DNA of 64,000 nt from the NCBI RefSeq assembly GCF_900113415.1, contig NZ_FOPH01000017.1, positions 1 through 64,000 of the forward strand, in the 5' to 3' direction. The notes under the pieces are model-generated. The model saw only the letters and a list, made by a program, of their open reading frames with translations. It ran no database searches and was not told the origin of the DNA. Shown piece by piece: positions 18,755 to 26,972 of the stretch. The stretch comes from Oribacterium sp. WCC10. Its GTDB lineage: Bacteria > Bacillota > Clostridia > Lachnospirales > Lachnospiraceae. Position numbers and translations under genes: made by a program. Within the stretch, counting starts at the first letter, position 1; the number at the start of each line of letters is the position of its first letter.

Positions 18755-19498
18755 CTACATAATAGTGCAGCCGTCCACAGCCAGCACCTGTCCGGAAACA
18801 TAGGTAGAAAGATCAGATACCATGAAGAGACAGGCTTTTGCGATATCTTCCGGCTCTGCCAGATGTCCCATACAGATGTTGTTGATCCTGCTTTGCAACT
18901 TCTCCGGATCAGCCTGCTTCATCATGTCAGTGTTGGTAAGGCCAGGCGCAATAGCATTTACACGGATCTTCTTCTCCGCCAGCTCTTTTGCGGCGGATTT
19001 AGTTAATGAAATCACCGCACCCTTGGTTGCCGAGTAAACCAACTGGCCCTTATTACCTCTCAATGCCGTCATGGACGTAATATTCACAATACTCCCGCCG
19101 GTCTCCTGGCGTCCCATTATTCGGCTCACCATCTGGAGCATGTTAATAGTACCGTAGACATTCACAGAGAACATTTTCTCCATGTTATCGTGACTGATCA
19201 TACCAATGAGTTCATTGAACTCTACACCGGCATTGTTGACCAATCCATCAATGTAACCGCAGGCTCTCTTAATCTGCATTACGCCGTCCCTGGCAGCACG
19301 TTCATCGGAAATGTCAAAGTACAGGGACCGAACCTCCCCGCTCACATCCTTATTGAACTCCTCAGACCACTCCTCCACAGAGCCTTCACGAGTTGCTATC
19401 GCATAAACGGTAGCTCCATTCTGAGCAAAAACCTGTGAAATGGCCTTTCCAATCCCCCGGCTTCCGCCGGTAACGATACAGACTTTTCCTGTCAGCAT
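18755..19498 (-). CDS. SDR ketoreductase, FabG-like
   Basis: A 247-residue classical short-chain dehydrogenase. VTGGSRGIG binds NADPH, LVNNAGVEF is the NNAG motif, ITSMTALRG with YSATKGAV gives the Ser-Tyr-Lys catalytic set, and APGLTNTDM follows. It is of normal FabG length. Immediately downstream of the two ACP genes, it most likely reduces a 3-oxoacyl-ACP to the 3-hydroxyacyl-ACP. No dehydratase (FabZ) or enoyl reductase is present anywhere in the locus, so the hydroxyl group would be retained. Confidence 0.88.
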   Translation of the reverse strand: MLTGKVCIVTGGSRGIGKAISQVFAQNGATVYAIATREGSVEEWSEEFNKDVSGEVRSLYFDISDERAARDGVMQIKRACGYIDGLVNNAGVEFNELIGMISHDNMEKMFSVNVYGTINMLQMVSRIMGRQETGGSIVNITSMTALRGNKGQLVYSATKGAVISLTKSAAKELAEKKIRVNAIAPGLTNTDMMKQADPEKLQSRINNICMGHLAEPEDIAKACLFMVSDLSTYVSGQVLAVDGCTIM

Positions 19499-19511
19499 AT
19501 TGTTTCCCCTA

Positions 19512-19751
19512 TTAGAATTCTACTCCGTACCTTTTAAGAATCTCGATCCCGTTCAAGTAGGAGCCGTAGTGAAGAATATCATCCGATTCGAACAGGACAT
19601 CAAATTCATCCTCAAGTTCCGAGATCAGCGAAAGATGAGCAACCGAATCCCACTGAGGAACAGCTTTGAAAGTGAAGTTTTCATTCAGCACGGACTCGTT
19701 TACATTCAATACTCTGCAAAAAACATCATTGTATTTTTTCAAATTATCCAT
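19512..19751 (-). CDS. Acyl carrier protein 2 (DSV motif)
   Basis: 79 residues with the ACP four-helix pattern. Ser36 lies in WDSVAHLSLISELEDEFD, the variant of DSL where phosphopantetheine is attached. It is one of a tandem pair with the ACP at 19762. The sequence is clearly different from a housekeeping AcpP and closer to the stand-alone carriers of polyketide or surface-glycan loci. The gene is separated from its partner by ten bases and from the ketoreductase by 13, so all three are co-translated. Confidence 0.87.
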   Translation of the reverse strand: MDNLKKYNDVFCRVLNVNESVLNENFTFKAVPQWDSVAHLSLISELEDEFDVLFESDDILHYGSYLNGIEILKRYGVEF

Positions 19752-19761
19752 GCGATAATCC

Positions 19762-19983
19762 TCACTTTTCCATCAGAGACATGATATCTGCAACCGTCTC
19801 AAAGGCTTTAACCTCAGCACCAGTTACCTTCTTATCGAACTCATCATCAAACATCACGATAAGAGAAAGCTTTGCCATAGAGGTATATTCATCCAGATCT
19901 GCCAGTACGGTTTCCGGAGTCAGCGTGCCTTCATCCATTTCGAGAGTTTCTTCGATAAGTGCCAGTTTTTCCTGATTATTCAT
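19762..19983 (-). CDS. Acyl carrier protein 1 (atypical TSM motif)
   Basis: 73 residues preceded by an excellent AGGAGG site. Alignment by eye of EYTSMAKLSLIVMFDDEFD with the ACP consensus places Ser35 at the phosphopantetheine site. The normal Asp before the Ser is Thr and the normal Leu after it is Met. Helix II keeps the acidic recognition face (DDEFD). It could be a distinct carrier for the starter, with the second ACP carrying the extender. Modification of Ser35 is an inference. Confidence 0.83.
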   Translation of the reverse strand: MNNQEKLALIEETLEMDEGTLTPETVLADLDEYTSMAKLSLIVMFDDEFDKKVTGAEVKAFETVADIMSLMEK

Positions 19984-20023
19984 TGTATTTTCCTCCTAAA
20001 ATCTTTTACTATTGGTTAGTTTC

Positions 20024-21112
20024 TCAATACTGTCCGGGGATAAGTTTCCCCTCTTTGTAGTAATCCTCAGTTTGCACAATCGGATAAATCTTATCTGTAT
20101 CAACTTCAATATTTGCAACGCCCCAGCTCAGGCCGATACCGAAGCCGCAAATAAGTGCCTTCAGTTTCTCCCCGCTCTTGTCTCCGTACGCATCACAGAG
20201 TGTTAACGGGATCGAGATACCACCAGTATTCCCGTATCTGTCCAAGGACAGCGGAACTTGATCATTGGGGAGCTTCATTTTCCGGATCAACTGTTTGATA
20301 ATAAACTGGTTTGCCTGGTGGAAAAGGAACGCGTTGTAGTCGGCCACGGTCGTTTCTGTTAGCCTCAGATAATCCGTGATCGCCTGCGGTACATCCGAGA
20401 TGGAGAACGAGAACACTGATGTGCCATCCATGAAGATGTCGTACAGCGACCGTTCAATACCATCACTGCACATAAACCGTTCATGTCCGGGGTTCATATC
20501 GCGGAATCCACCCGCTGGCAGGACAATCGCTTTATAGCGGCTTCCATCGCTGCGAAGAAGAGATGTTGTCTCCACTCCGTCCTTCCGCTCCAGAAGAATC
20601 GCAGCGCCGGCGTCCCCGTACATCATCACGATGGACTTATCCAGAGGATCAACAAGCTTTGTTGCTGTCTCGCCCATAAGAAGCAGTCCATACTTGTAAT
20701 CGGAGGCAGACATCATAGCCATTGCAGTTTGAAGTCCATAGACAAAGCCAGAGCATCCCAGGTTGATTTCCATACAGGAACAATCAATAGGAAGTCCCAA
20801 CCTGAGCTGAACGATGCTTGCGCTGGACGGTCTCCGATAATCAGGGGACTGCGTGACGAGGAACATTGCTCCGATTTCAGACTTATCTATATCAATGTGG
20901 CTAAACAGCTCCTGTGCCGCGTCAACAGCCAGATCGCTTGCGGTCTGCTCCGGAAGCGCCTTAAATGTTGCTTTAATCCCTGTGCCGGAGGTAAATTTGC
21001 TTGTTACTTCTTCACCAAATACAGATGTAAAGCTCTCTACCGGTACATTGTTTTTCGGAACAGCGCATGCGACCCCTGCGATACCAATTCCGCTGCTTTT
21101 GAATACTGACAT
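20024..21112 (-). CDS. Beta-ketoacyl-ACP synthase III (KAS III/FabH family)
   Basis: A 362-residue thiolase-fold condensing enzyme. The catalytic triad is complete: Cys120 in EINLGCSGFVYGL, His265 in FLFHQANQF and Asn295 in RYGNTGGISIPL. It is about 35-40 residues longer than housekeeping FabH, mostly as a C-terminal tail after FGIGLSWGVANIE. KAS III enzymes join a short acyl starter to malonyl-ACP in the first condensation. This is the only KAS in the locus, so a single elongation is likely. The start has an AAGGAG site. Whether the starter arrives on CoA or on an ACP is unknown. Confidence 0.9.
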   Translation of the reverse strand: MSVFKSSGIGIAGVACAVPKNNVPVESFTSVFGEEVTSKFTSGTGIKATFKALPEQTASDLAVDAAQELFSHIDIDKSEIGAMFLVTQSPDYRRPSSASIVQLRLGLPIDCSCMEINLGCSGFVYGLQTAMAMMSASDYKYGLLLMGETATKLVDPLDKSIVMMYGDAGAAILLERKDGVETTSLLRSDGSRYKAIVLPAGGFRDMNPGHERFMCSDGIERSLYDIFMDGTSVFSFSISDVPQAITDYLRLTETTVADYNAFLFHQANQFIIKQLIRKMKLPNDQVPLSLDRYGNTGGISIPLTLCDAYGDKSGEKLKALICGFGIGLSWGVANIEVDTDKIYPIVQTEDYYKEGKLIPGQY

Positions 21113-21124
21113 GTTTTTTCTCCT

Positions 21125-21745
21125 TCACCGTTTTAATACGAAACCATGAAAATGCCCCGGATAGACCTTTGTTCCATCTGGAATAGCATCTATTATCTTC
21201 TTTCCCTTTTCTTCCCATTGCTTCTTGCTTCCGCCGGGAAACCGTACCTCTATCTCTTTCCCCTCCAGCAGGCTGTCACCAGAGAAGAATATATCGTCGA
21301 TCCAAATTCCTATGCTACCGGGTGAATGACCTGGAATCTCGACCAACTTTATTCTGTGTCCCTGCCAATCAATACGCTTCTCACATTCAAAAGTGATATC
21401 CGCCTCACAGGTAAATCCCAAATCAAAGAGGGACGGATCCCACTGTGCAGAAAAGGATTGTATCTCACAAAACGAATCAAAGTGTCTTGCCTGATTCTTC
21501 TTTGAATCCTTTATCCTCTCACTGCAAACCTTGCTGCATAATAACGGAGCGCCTGTTTGTTCTTTCCACGCATTAACCCCAAATATGTGGTCGTAATGCT
21601 CGTGAGTAATGAAGAGGTAGTCGATGATGAACTTATCCGCTGCATCTGTAATTAAGCAAGGATCAATTACGATTGCGTGACCGTTCTCTGATACGACATA
21701 CATACTGGAGTTCAGTAGTCCGGAGTCAACTCTCTCAACTATCAT
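21125..21745 (-). CDS. Metallo-beta-lactamase-fold hydrolase
   Basis: 206 residues with FITHEHYDHIFG (HxHxDH), PGHSPGSIGIW, FFSGDSLLEG and VYPGHFHG, which form the two-metal site of glyoxalase II-like hydrolases. Its start overlaps the stop of the malonyl transferase gene by four bases (ATGA), so translation of the two is coupled. In this context a thioesterase acting on acyl-ACP or acyl-CoA, for release or editing, is the natural guess, but the fold alone does not prove it. Confidence 0.83.
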   Translation of the reverse strand: MIVERVDSGLLNSSMYVVSENGHAIVIDPCLITDAADKFIIDYLFITHEHYDHIFGVNAWKEQTGAPLLCSKVCSERIKDSKKNQARHFDSFCEIQSFSAQWDPSLFDLGFTCEADITFECEKRIDWQGHRIKLVEIPGHSPGSIGIWIDDIFFSGDSLLEGKEIEVRFPGGSKKQWEEKGKKIIDAIPDGTKVYPGHFHGFVLKR

Positions 21746-22668
21746 TTGTTCACTGCTTCCAGTGTAGAATTCAGTGTTTTCAGGTTTTCCACCCTATATA
21801 TATTCACACCTGTGAGCGTCTTCTTCACCAAGCCAGACAGTGTTCTTCCCGGGCCGCACTCAATGAAGGTGTCTATACCTGCTTCCCTCATATTCTGCAG
21901 TGTTTTTACCCATTGCACAGGAGACATGGCCTGTTGGACAAGCAAATCTTTCACCTTGCTTCCATCCTCAATGGCCTCCCCATCCACATTCATGTAGACA
22001 GGGATTGCAGGATATGAGAATGATTTGCTTTTAAACAATTCTGCCAGTTTCTCCGCCGCTGGTCTCATCAACTTACAATGGAACGGAGCACTCACTGGCA
22101 GCTTCATGCAGGTTATTCCGCGCTCTTCAGCGATACTTACAGCCTCATCAACGGCTGCCGCTTCACCAGAGATAACAGTCTGCGCTGGACTATTATAGTT
22201 TGCAGGAATCACATATCCCGACTTCACCATTTCACAAATCTCAGCAGCTTGATTTGATTCCTTTCCAATCAAAGCTGCCATCGCGCCTTGCCTTGCCGGA
22301 ACAGCCTCCTGCATCGCGTCCGCGCGAACCTGTACTATAAGAAAGACATCATCCTGTTTGATTGCCCCTGCAAATGTCAGCGCCGCATATTCACCCAAGG
22401 AAAAGCCTGCTACAGCTTCCGCCACGACTCCTTTTGATCTTAATAATTCGCCAGCCGCAAGATCGGCGGCAAGGACACATGGTTGCGTATTATGCGTTAA
22501 GTTCAGATCTTCCTGCGTCCCGTGGAAACACAGATCCGAGATCGAACGTCCCAGAGCTTTATCTGCCTTATCGAACACATCTCTTACAACTTGCTCTTCC
22601 TGATATAAATCCTGTAACATTCCGGGGTATTGCGCCCCTTGTCCTGAAAAAAGGAATGCTATCCTCAT
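21742..22668 (-). CDS. Malonyl-CoA:ACP transacylase (FabD-like)
   Basis: 308 residues, normal FabD length. FLFSGQGAQYPGM is the N-terminal motif, Ser90 in AGFSLGEYAAL is the nucleophile (the usual GHSLG has Phe for His), Arg115 in VQVRADAMQ is the residue that binds the extender carboxylate, and His197 in SAPFHCKLM completes the dyad. The retained Arg argues for malonyl or methylmalonyl rather than a simple acyl group. It would load one of the two local ACPs for the KAS III next door. Confidence 0.9.
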   Translation of the reverse strand: MRIAFLFSGQGAQYPGMLQDLYQEEQVVRDVFDKADKALGRSISDLCFHGTQEDLNLTHNTQPCVLAADLAAGELLRSKGVVAEAVAGFSLGEYAALTFAGAIKQDDVFLIVQVRADAMQEAVPARQGAMAALIGKESNQAAEICEMVKSGYVIPANYNSPAQTVISGEAAAVDEAVSIAEERGITCMKLPVSAPFHCKLMRPAAEKLAELFKSKSFSYPAIPVYMNVDGEAIEDGSKVKDLLVQQAMSPVQWVKTLQNMREAGIDTFIECGPGRTLSGLVKKTLTGVNIYRVENLKTLNSTLEAVNK

Positions 22669-22672
22669 CTTC

Positions 22673-23320
22673 TTACTCCAACTCTTTCATCCTTTTTGCC
22701 GGGTTTCCAAGCACGGTTGTGCCTGCCTTCACATTAGAAAACACAACGCTTCCTGCAGCGATAGTAGCTCCGTCTCCAACCTTCTTTTCCGGTATGATGA
22801 ATGCATGTCCACCAATGTTGACCTCTGAGCCGATCTTGCATCCACCACTGATTCCGGTTCCGACCATGATCGTTGTATAGTCGCCTATCTCTACGTCATG
22901 TCCTACGGATACTCTGCCATTCAGAAGGACTCCATCCCCGATCTTGCAGTTGACGGAAATGCTCGTGTATCCATAGATCACGCTGCCGGCTCCAATCGTA
23001 CATAAAGATGAAATACGGGCATCCGGAGCAATAATAGTCTCAAACTGTACACCCTGTTCCGTAAGCCGCCGCTGTATCTTTGCTTTGGTCCTTGGATACC
23101 CGATCGTGCATGTGCACACACACTCGTCCTTATGCTCAATAATCCATTCACCGGTTCCCAGCCACGGATATCCGTTAATGATTACACCTTCATGATACTG
23201 GGAGCCGTCATCAAGAAAGCCAAGGAGCTTATAGGTAGGCGCCACTTCGTTAATTCGTTCAATAATATAAGCTACTTCTTTGCCAAAGCCGCTGGCTCCA
23301 TACAAAACGATATCTTTCAT
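22673..23320 (-). CDS. PglD/NeuD-like sugar N-acyltransferase
   Basis: 215 residues. An N-terminal Rossmann-type domain (IVLYGASGFGKEVAYIIERI, then LGFLDDG) is followed by a left-handed beta-helix of hexapeptide repeats (IGAGSVIYGYTSI, IGDGVLLNGRVSVGHDVEIG). GHDVEIGDYT holds the catalytic His of PglD-type enzymes. The family acylates the 4-amino group of UDP-4-amino-sugars, normally from acetyl-CoA. The gene overlaps the next one by four bases. It is one of four beta-helix acyltransferases in the locus. Confidence 0.85.
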   Translation of the reverse strand: MKDIVLYGASGFGKEVAYIIERINEVAPTYKLLGFLDDGSQYHEGVIINGYPWLGTGEWIIEHKDECVCTCTIGYPRTKAKIQRRLTEQGVQFETIIAPDARISSLCTIGAGSVIYGYTSISVNCKIGDGVLLNGRVSVGHDVEIGDYTTIMVGTGISGGCKIGSEVNIGGHAFIIPEKKVGDGATIAAGSVVFSNVKAGTTVLGNPAKRMKELE

Positions 23321-24015
23321 CCATCAATCCCCCTATACTCACGGATAAGGGAGAATGCTTCTGCCGCTTTAAAGCCAGAGGTTGAACCTCTCAGCTTCGC
23401 TAGTGCTTCCACGGCTTCAATAGATCTGGGATTAGGGAATTCACCAACCTGCGAAGTAAAACAGGCCATAGCTTCAAGTTTCTTCGGCAGATAGTCGGTA
23501 ATATCAATAAAAGTATTCGGAATGAACGAGTTAGTCACATGGGGAATGTTCCACTCCGTTTCTGAAAGGCACTCATAGGAATATACAAACCGAGGCACAT
23601 GCGCATATTTCGGCCTTACTGCGACCATAACTGCCTCTGAAACAATTGTATGATCTTTTTGCATATCTCCGAAGTGGGGAATAAAAACCACATCTGGCTT
23701 GACCCGCTGAATAACATCACTGATCTTTCCGTTAACAATATGTCGTGGTTCATTCTCTAAAAGGACACATGGGAACTGAAGGAAAACCGTCTCCTTAATC
23801 TTCAAAAGTTCATGTGCGGCTTTAATCTGAGGATATATGATGTGTGGCCAACCGTTCTTCTCCGCCAAGTTGTCCTTATAAACATAAACCGGCGGCTGAG
23901 GGCTTGTAACGATACATACCGTTACCTCCGCTCCTTGATCAATATACCGTGCCATCGTACCGCCGCAGCCAAGCACTTCATCGTCCGGATGCGGGGCAAA
24001 TACCAGAATCTTCAT
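23317..24015 (-). CDS. PIG-L family N-deacetylase
   Basis: About 232 residues starting at the ATG at 24015, which follows GGAGAGAAGCAG. The longer open frame from 24063 overlaps the SDR gene and has no ribosome site. VFAPHPDDEVLGCGGTMAR is the zinc-binding PHPDDE motif, and IPHFGDMQKDHTIVSEAV supplies the second metal ligand region. PIG-L enzymes deacetylate N-acetylglucosaminyl substrates. Here it could expose an amine on the sugar for acylation by the LpxD-like or PglD-like enzymes. Confidence 0.85.
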   Translation of the reverse strand: MKILVFAPHPDDEVLGCGGTMARYIDQGAEVTVCIVTSPQPPVYVYKDNLAEKNGWPHIIYPQIKAAHELLKIKETVFLQFPCVLLENEPRHIVNGKISDVIQRVKPDVVFIPHFGDMQKDHTIVSEAVMVAVRPKYAHVPRFVYSYECLSETEWNIPHVTNSFIPNTFIDITDYLPKKLEAMACFTSQVGEFPNPRSIEAVEALAKLRGSTSGFKAAEAFSLIREYRGIDG

Positions 24016-24040
24016 CTGCTTCTCTCCAAAGGTTATATAT

Positions 24041-24802
24041 TTACGAAGACAGCATTCCTCCATCTACTCCTACATTGGCTCCCGTAATCATACGGGAAGC
24101 ATCCGACAGAAGAAATGCTATCGTGTTTGCCACATCAATAGGTTTACCAAGCCCCAAGTACTGACGCTCTATCTTCGCCTGTGCATCGTGGCTATCGCCA
24201 GCATTATCCTGGAATGTCTGGAAAAGAGCTGTTTCAATAATACCGGGGCAAACCGTGTTTACACGGATTCCATTCGGAGCCAGCTCCTTGGCCATGCATC
24301 TGACAGCCGAGTCCATTGCTGCTTTAGAAGAACAATACGCTGTCTTGCCCAGACTTCCCATTGTAGAAGAAATAGATGAGATTCCCACGATGCTCATTCC
24401 AGCGTTGAACATGTTCTTCTTTGTGGCGCACCTGACAAGCTCAACAAAGGCGCTGAAGTTGATGTTCATTACTTCGCTCAGAGCAGCAGGCTTCATCATC
24501 TTCAGCGGGCGAGTTCCGGGAATGCCCGCAGAATATACTATCCCGTCCAGAGCCCCGGTTTCCTTAATTGTGCCTTTCACAAAGGCCTCTATATTATCAA
24601 GCTCATTGAGATCAAACGGGTAATATCTGTGTCCTTCTCCTTGGAGCTTTTGCATTACCTCAAGCAGCTTATCTTCTCTTCTTGCTACCAGCACAACCTT
24701 CGCGCCAAGTTCGCTGCAGAGCGCAGCAGTCTCAGCTCCCATGCCTGAGGAAGCCCCGGCGATCAGTATTGTTTTATCTGATAAGTCAATTATGTTTTTC
24801 AT
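24041..24802 (-). CDS. Second SDR-family oxidoreductase
   Basis: 253 residues. ILIAGASSGMGAETAAL is the cofactor loop, VYSAGIPG replaces the usual NNAG, SSISSTMGSLGKTAY followed by CSSKAAMD gives the Ser-Tyr-Lys set, and CPGIIETALF follows. It differs clearly from the FabG-like gene at 18755, so it is not a recent duplicate. It may reduce a keto-sugar or a second acyl intermediate. The sequence does not decide between these. Confidence 0.8.
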   Translation of the reverse strand: MKNIIDLSDKTILIAGASSGMGAETAALCSELGAKVVLVARREDKLLEVMQKLQGEGHRYYPFDLNELDNIEAFVKGTIKETGALDGIVYSAGIPGTRPLKMMKPAALSEVMNINFSAFVELVRCATKKNMFNAGMSIVGISSISSTMGSLGKTAYCSSKAAMDSAVRCMAKELAPNGIRVNTVCPGIIETALFQTFQDNAGDSHDAQAKIERQYLGLGKPIDVANTIAFLLSDASRMITGANVGVDGGMLSS

Positions 24803-24823
24803 TCAAATACACCTTGGCATTAA

Positions 24824-25753
24824 TCACTTAACTAACGGTTTAGCTGGATTTCCAACAACCGTTAGTCCTTCATCAACATCTTTAACTACAACTGCACCTA
24901 ATCCAACCGTTGCGTTTGCCCCGACATTCCTTTGATTTCTAATGGTAGCTCCGGCGATATGACAATTCTCTCCGATTTTTACACTTCCACAGACATGGCA
25001 GGGTGATGTAATAAGGGTATTTGCGCCAATCTCATCATTATGGGCTATATGAACCATAGTATTGATTTTCACGCCCTTATGAATAATGGTGTCATCAATT
25101 GCGCCACGGATAATCACACAATTATCACCGATGTGAACATCATCTTCGATAACAACTCCACCGTAGTGTCTGAGCATTGTTTTCTCGTTCTGTTCATTTT
25201 TTACATAGCCAAACCCGTACTCCCCAATCACGGTTCCCGAGTGAATCGTACAATTGGCCCCTATTCTGGTCTTGTTCCGAATAACAACATTATGATGGAT
25301 TTCAGTATTATCGCCGATTACAACATTTCCTTCAATTACGCAGCCTACACCGATTCTGACATTTTTGCCAATCGTAGCGGTCGGAGCAATATAGGAATTT
25401 TTCTTATACACCTCTGGATCTGCGGAAATACCGGTAATGTCTGCTCCTGGTGCTTTCTCAAACAATCCATCTAAAAGTGCAAAGAACACTCTTCTCGGAC
25501 TTTTGACTCGTATGACAGAGGAAAAAACAGGCGAATCTTCTTCTGTCTCTCCGATAATCATAAAGGGAATTTTGATCGTGCTAAATTGTTCTGCATAATC
25601 TGCAAAATGTCTTTCAGGAACAATAAAGGTCATTGTCCTTTCTCTATAATTGAACAGGCTGGAATAACCATCAATCTCAACATCCGAGATTCTTACTGCT
25701 TCATATTCGATTCCTTCCTGGTCAAGAAAGCTAAGTATTTCTGAACTCTTCAT
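24824..25753 (-). CDS. LpxD-like N-acyltransferase (UDP-amino-sugar acylation)
   Basis: 309 residues with the LpxD architecture. An N-terminal domain of about 110 residues is followed by hexapeptide beta-helix repeats. An LpxD-style segment, IGEYGFGYVKNEQNEK, leads through IEDDVHIGDNCVIIRGAIDD to VHIAHNDEIG, where His238 corresponds to the catalytic His of LpxD. LpxD uses a 3-hydroxyacyl-ACP to N-acylate a UDP-sugar amine in lipid A synthesis, a pathway that Gram-positives lack. Here a dedicated ACP, KAS III and ketoreductase lie in the same operon, which would supply exactly such a donor. No LpxA, LpxC or LpxB partner is present. Confidence 0.82.
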   Translation of the reverse strand: MKSSEILSFLDQEGIEYEAVRISDVEIDGYSSLFNYRERTMTFIVPERHFADYAEQFSTIKIPFMIIGETEEDSPVFSSVIRVKSPRRVFFALLDGLFEKAPGADITGISADPEVYKKNSYIAPTATIGKNVRIGVGCVIEGNVVIGDNTEIHHNVVIRNKTRIGANCTIHSGTVIGEYGFGYVKNEQNEKTMLRHYGGVVIEDDVHIGDNCVIIRGAIDDTIIHKGVKINTMVHIAHNDEIGANTLITSPCHVCGSVKIGENCHIAGATIRNQRNVGANATVGLGAVVVKDVDEGLTVVGNPAKPLVK

Positions 25754-25757
25754 TTTG

Positions 25758-26390
25758 TCATTCTCCCTTCAACTTTTTTCCCGTCACAGCCACATCAAGA
25801 CGTCCCCGGGTAGAATCATTTGCGTCCGGAGCTCCTTCCCGCAGTAGCACGACTTTAATGGTTTGGAAGAATATTTTCAGATCCAGTAAAAAGGATATGT
25901 TTTCCGCATACCAGACATCCAGTTTCAACCTTTCTTCCCAGTCAAGCTTATTCCTGCCCTTGATTGCAGAAATGTTCGCCATTCCTGGACGGACATTATG
26001 CCTTTTATGTTGTTCAGGCGTATATACCTGCAGGTATTCCTTCAGAAGAGGACGAGGCCCAATAAAAGCCATGTCTCCCTTGAAGATATTAATCAAGCTT
26101 GGCAGCTCGTCCAGGCTTGTCCTCCTCAAAATGCGTCCGAACTTCGTCTGTCTTTCCTCATCAGGGAGAAGCTCACCAGATTCATCACGGGCATCAGTCA
26201 TAGAGCGAAATTTATAAAGTTTGAAAATCTTCTCTTTATAGCCCGGTCTCTCCTGAGAGAAAATCACAGGGGAACCTAACTTGGCTCGAATCAGAATCGC
26301 CGTTATTAGCATTATTGGTGATGCAACTACAAGGCCAATAGATGAAAGGCACAGGCTGAAAAGTCTTTTTATGTACTTCGAGTAAATCAC
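25758..26390 (-). CDS. Priming phosphoglycosyl transferase (bacterial sugar transferase, PglC/WcaJ type)
   Basis: About 210 residues. One hydrophobic segment (residues 8-35) precedes the catalytic domain with GSPVIFSQERPGYKEKIFKL, LRRTSLDELPSLINIFKGDM, IGPRPLLKEY, RPGMANISAIKGRN and the final DLKIFFQTIKVVL. It transfers a sugar phosphate to undecaprenyl phosphate to start the repeat unit. I place the start at the GTG at 26390, which has an AAAGGA site. The same GTG overlaps the stop of the upstream acetyltransferase in its restored frame. Its monotopic, PglC-like size fits a bacillosamine-type priming sugar. Confidence 0.9.
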   Translation of the reverse strand: MIYSKYIKRLFSLCLSSIGLVVASPIMLITAILIRAKLGSPVIFSQERPGYKEKIFKLYKFRSMTDARDESGELLPDEERQTKFGRILRRTSLDELPSLINIFKGDMAFIGPRPLLKEYLQVYTPEQHKRHNVRPGMANISAIKGRNKLDWEERLKLDVWYAENISFLLDLKIFFQTIKVVLLREGAPDANDSTRGRLDVAVTGKKLKGE

Positions 26391-26526
26391 TTTATATTCC
26401 TTTCCTCTGTGAACCGATTCCACAGGTAATCAGCAAGTTCATTTGATATGGATTGCTTTTTCGGAGCCAGTTCTGCAGGATAATTTTCTCTTTTTCCAAG
26501 CTTCTCCAGATATACATCAAGCGGCT

Positions 26527-26961
26527 CTATAACCTTCGCCGGTACCCCCCCACCACGGAATTTGAGGGCACATCTTTTGTAATCACACTTCCTGCTGCAA
26601 CGATCACGTTTGACCCTATTCGCACGTTACTGAGAATTGTTGTTCCTGCTCCTATAAAGACATTATCTCCTACTTCAATGCATCCGACCTGTTCTTGTAC
26701 TTTATCGGCCATCGACAAATTCTCTGCCGAATTCAACATCGAATGAATAATGCTGTGTGTAACAAAGTTAACGCGAGACGCAATCTTGACATTGTCTCCT
26801 AATGAAATCAGTTCTGAATACAGGGGAAGCTTTCTCCCTTGAAGATATACTTTTTCTCCTATATGACAGAAAAGGTTATGCTTTCTCAGATAGTTCGCAC
26901 GTTTATATCCGTTTCGCTGCACATTCAGCATGATTGTGTGCCACAATCGTTTTGGAGTCAT
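26527..26961 (-). CDS. Hexapeptide acetyltransferase, currently frameshifted OFF at a G7 tract
   Basis: The frame as given encodes 144 residues of a WbbJ/maltose-acetyltransferase-like beta-helix enzyme (VNFVTHSIIH holds the catalytic His, then VGDNVFIGAGTTILSNVRIG and AAGSVITKDVPSNS). It then ends abruptly with VVGGYRRRL. The break lies at seven G (26545-26551). With eight G the frame reads VVGGVPAKVIEPLDVYLEKL, the canonical family ending, and stays open to a TGA at 26387, giving about 191 residues. That TGA overlaps the GTG start of the sugar transferase (GTGA), which shows that the long form is the ancestral arrangement. The gene is probably phase-variable and OFF in this clone. A single-base sequencing error in the tract is the alternative. 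Confidence 0.85.
   Translation of the reverse strand: MTPKRLWHTIMLNVQRNGYKRANYLRKHNLFCHIGEKVYLQGRKLPLYSELISLGDNVKIASRVNFVTHSIIHSMLNSAENLSMADKVQEQVGCIEVGDNVFIGAGTTILSNVRIGSNVIVAAGSVITKDVPSNSVVGGYRRRL
26545..26551 (-). repeat. Homopolymeric G7 tract, phase-variation switch of the acetyltransferase
   Basis: Seven C on the plus strand. Seven G gives a truncated acetyltransferase, eight G gives the full enzyme ending with a four-base overlap into the next gene, and six G gives a short alternative tail. The tract lies within codons for V-V-G-G just before the family's GVPAKVI motif. Confidence 0.8.
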
Positions 26962-26972
26962 GTCTTTCTACC

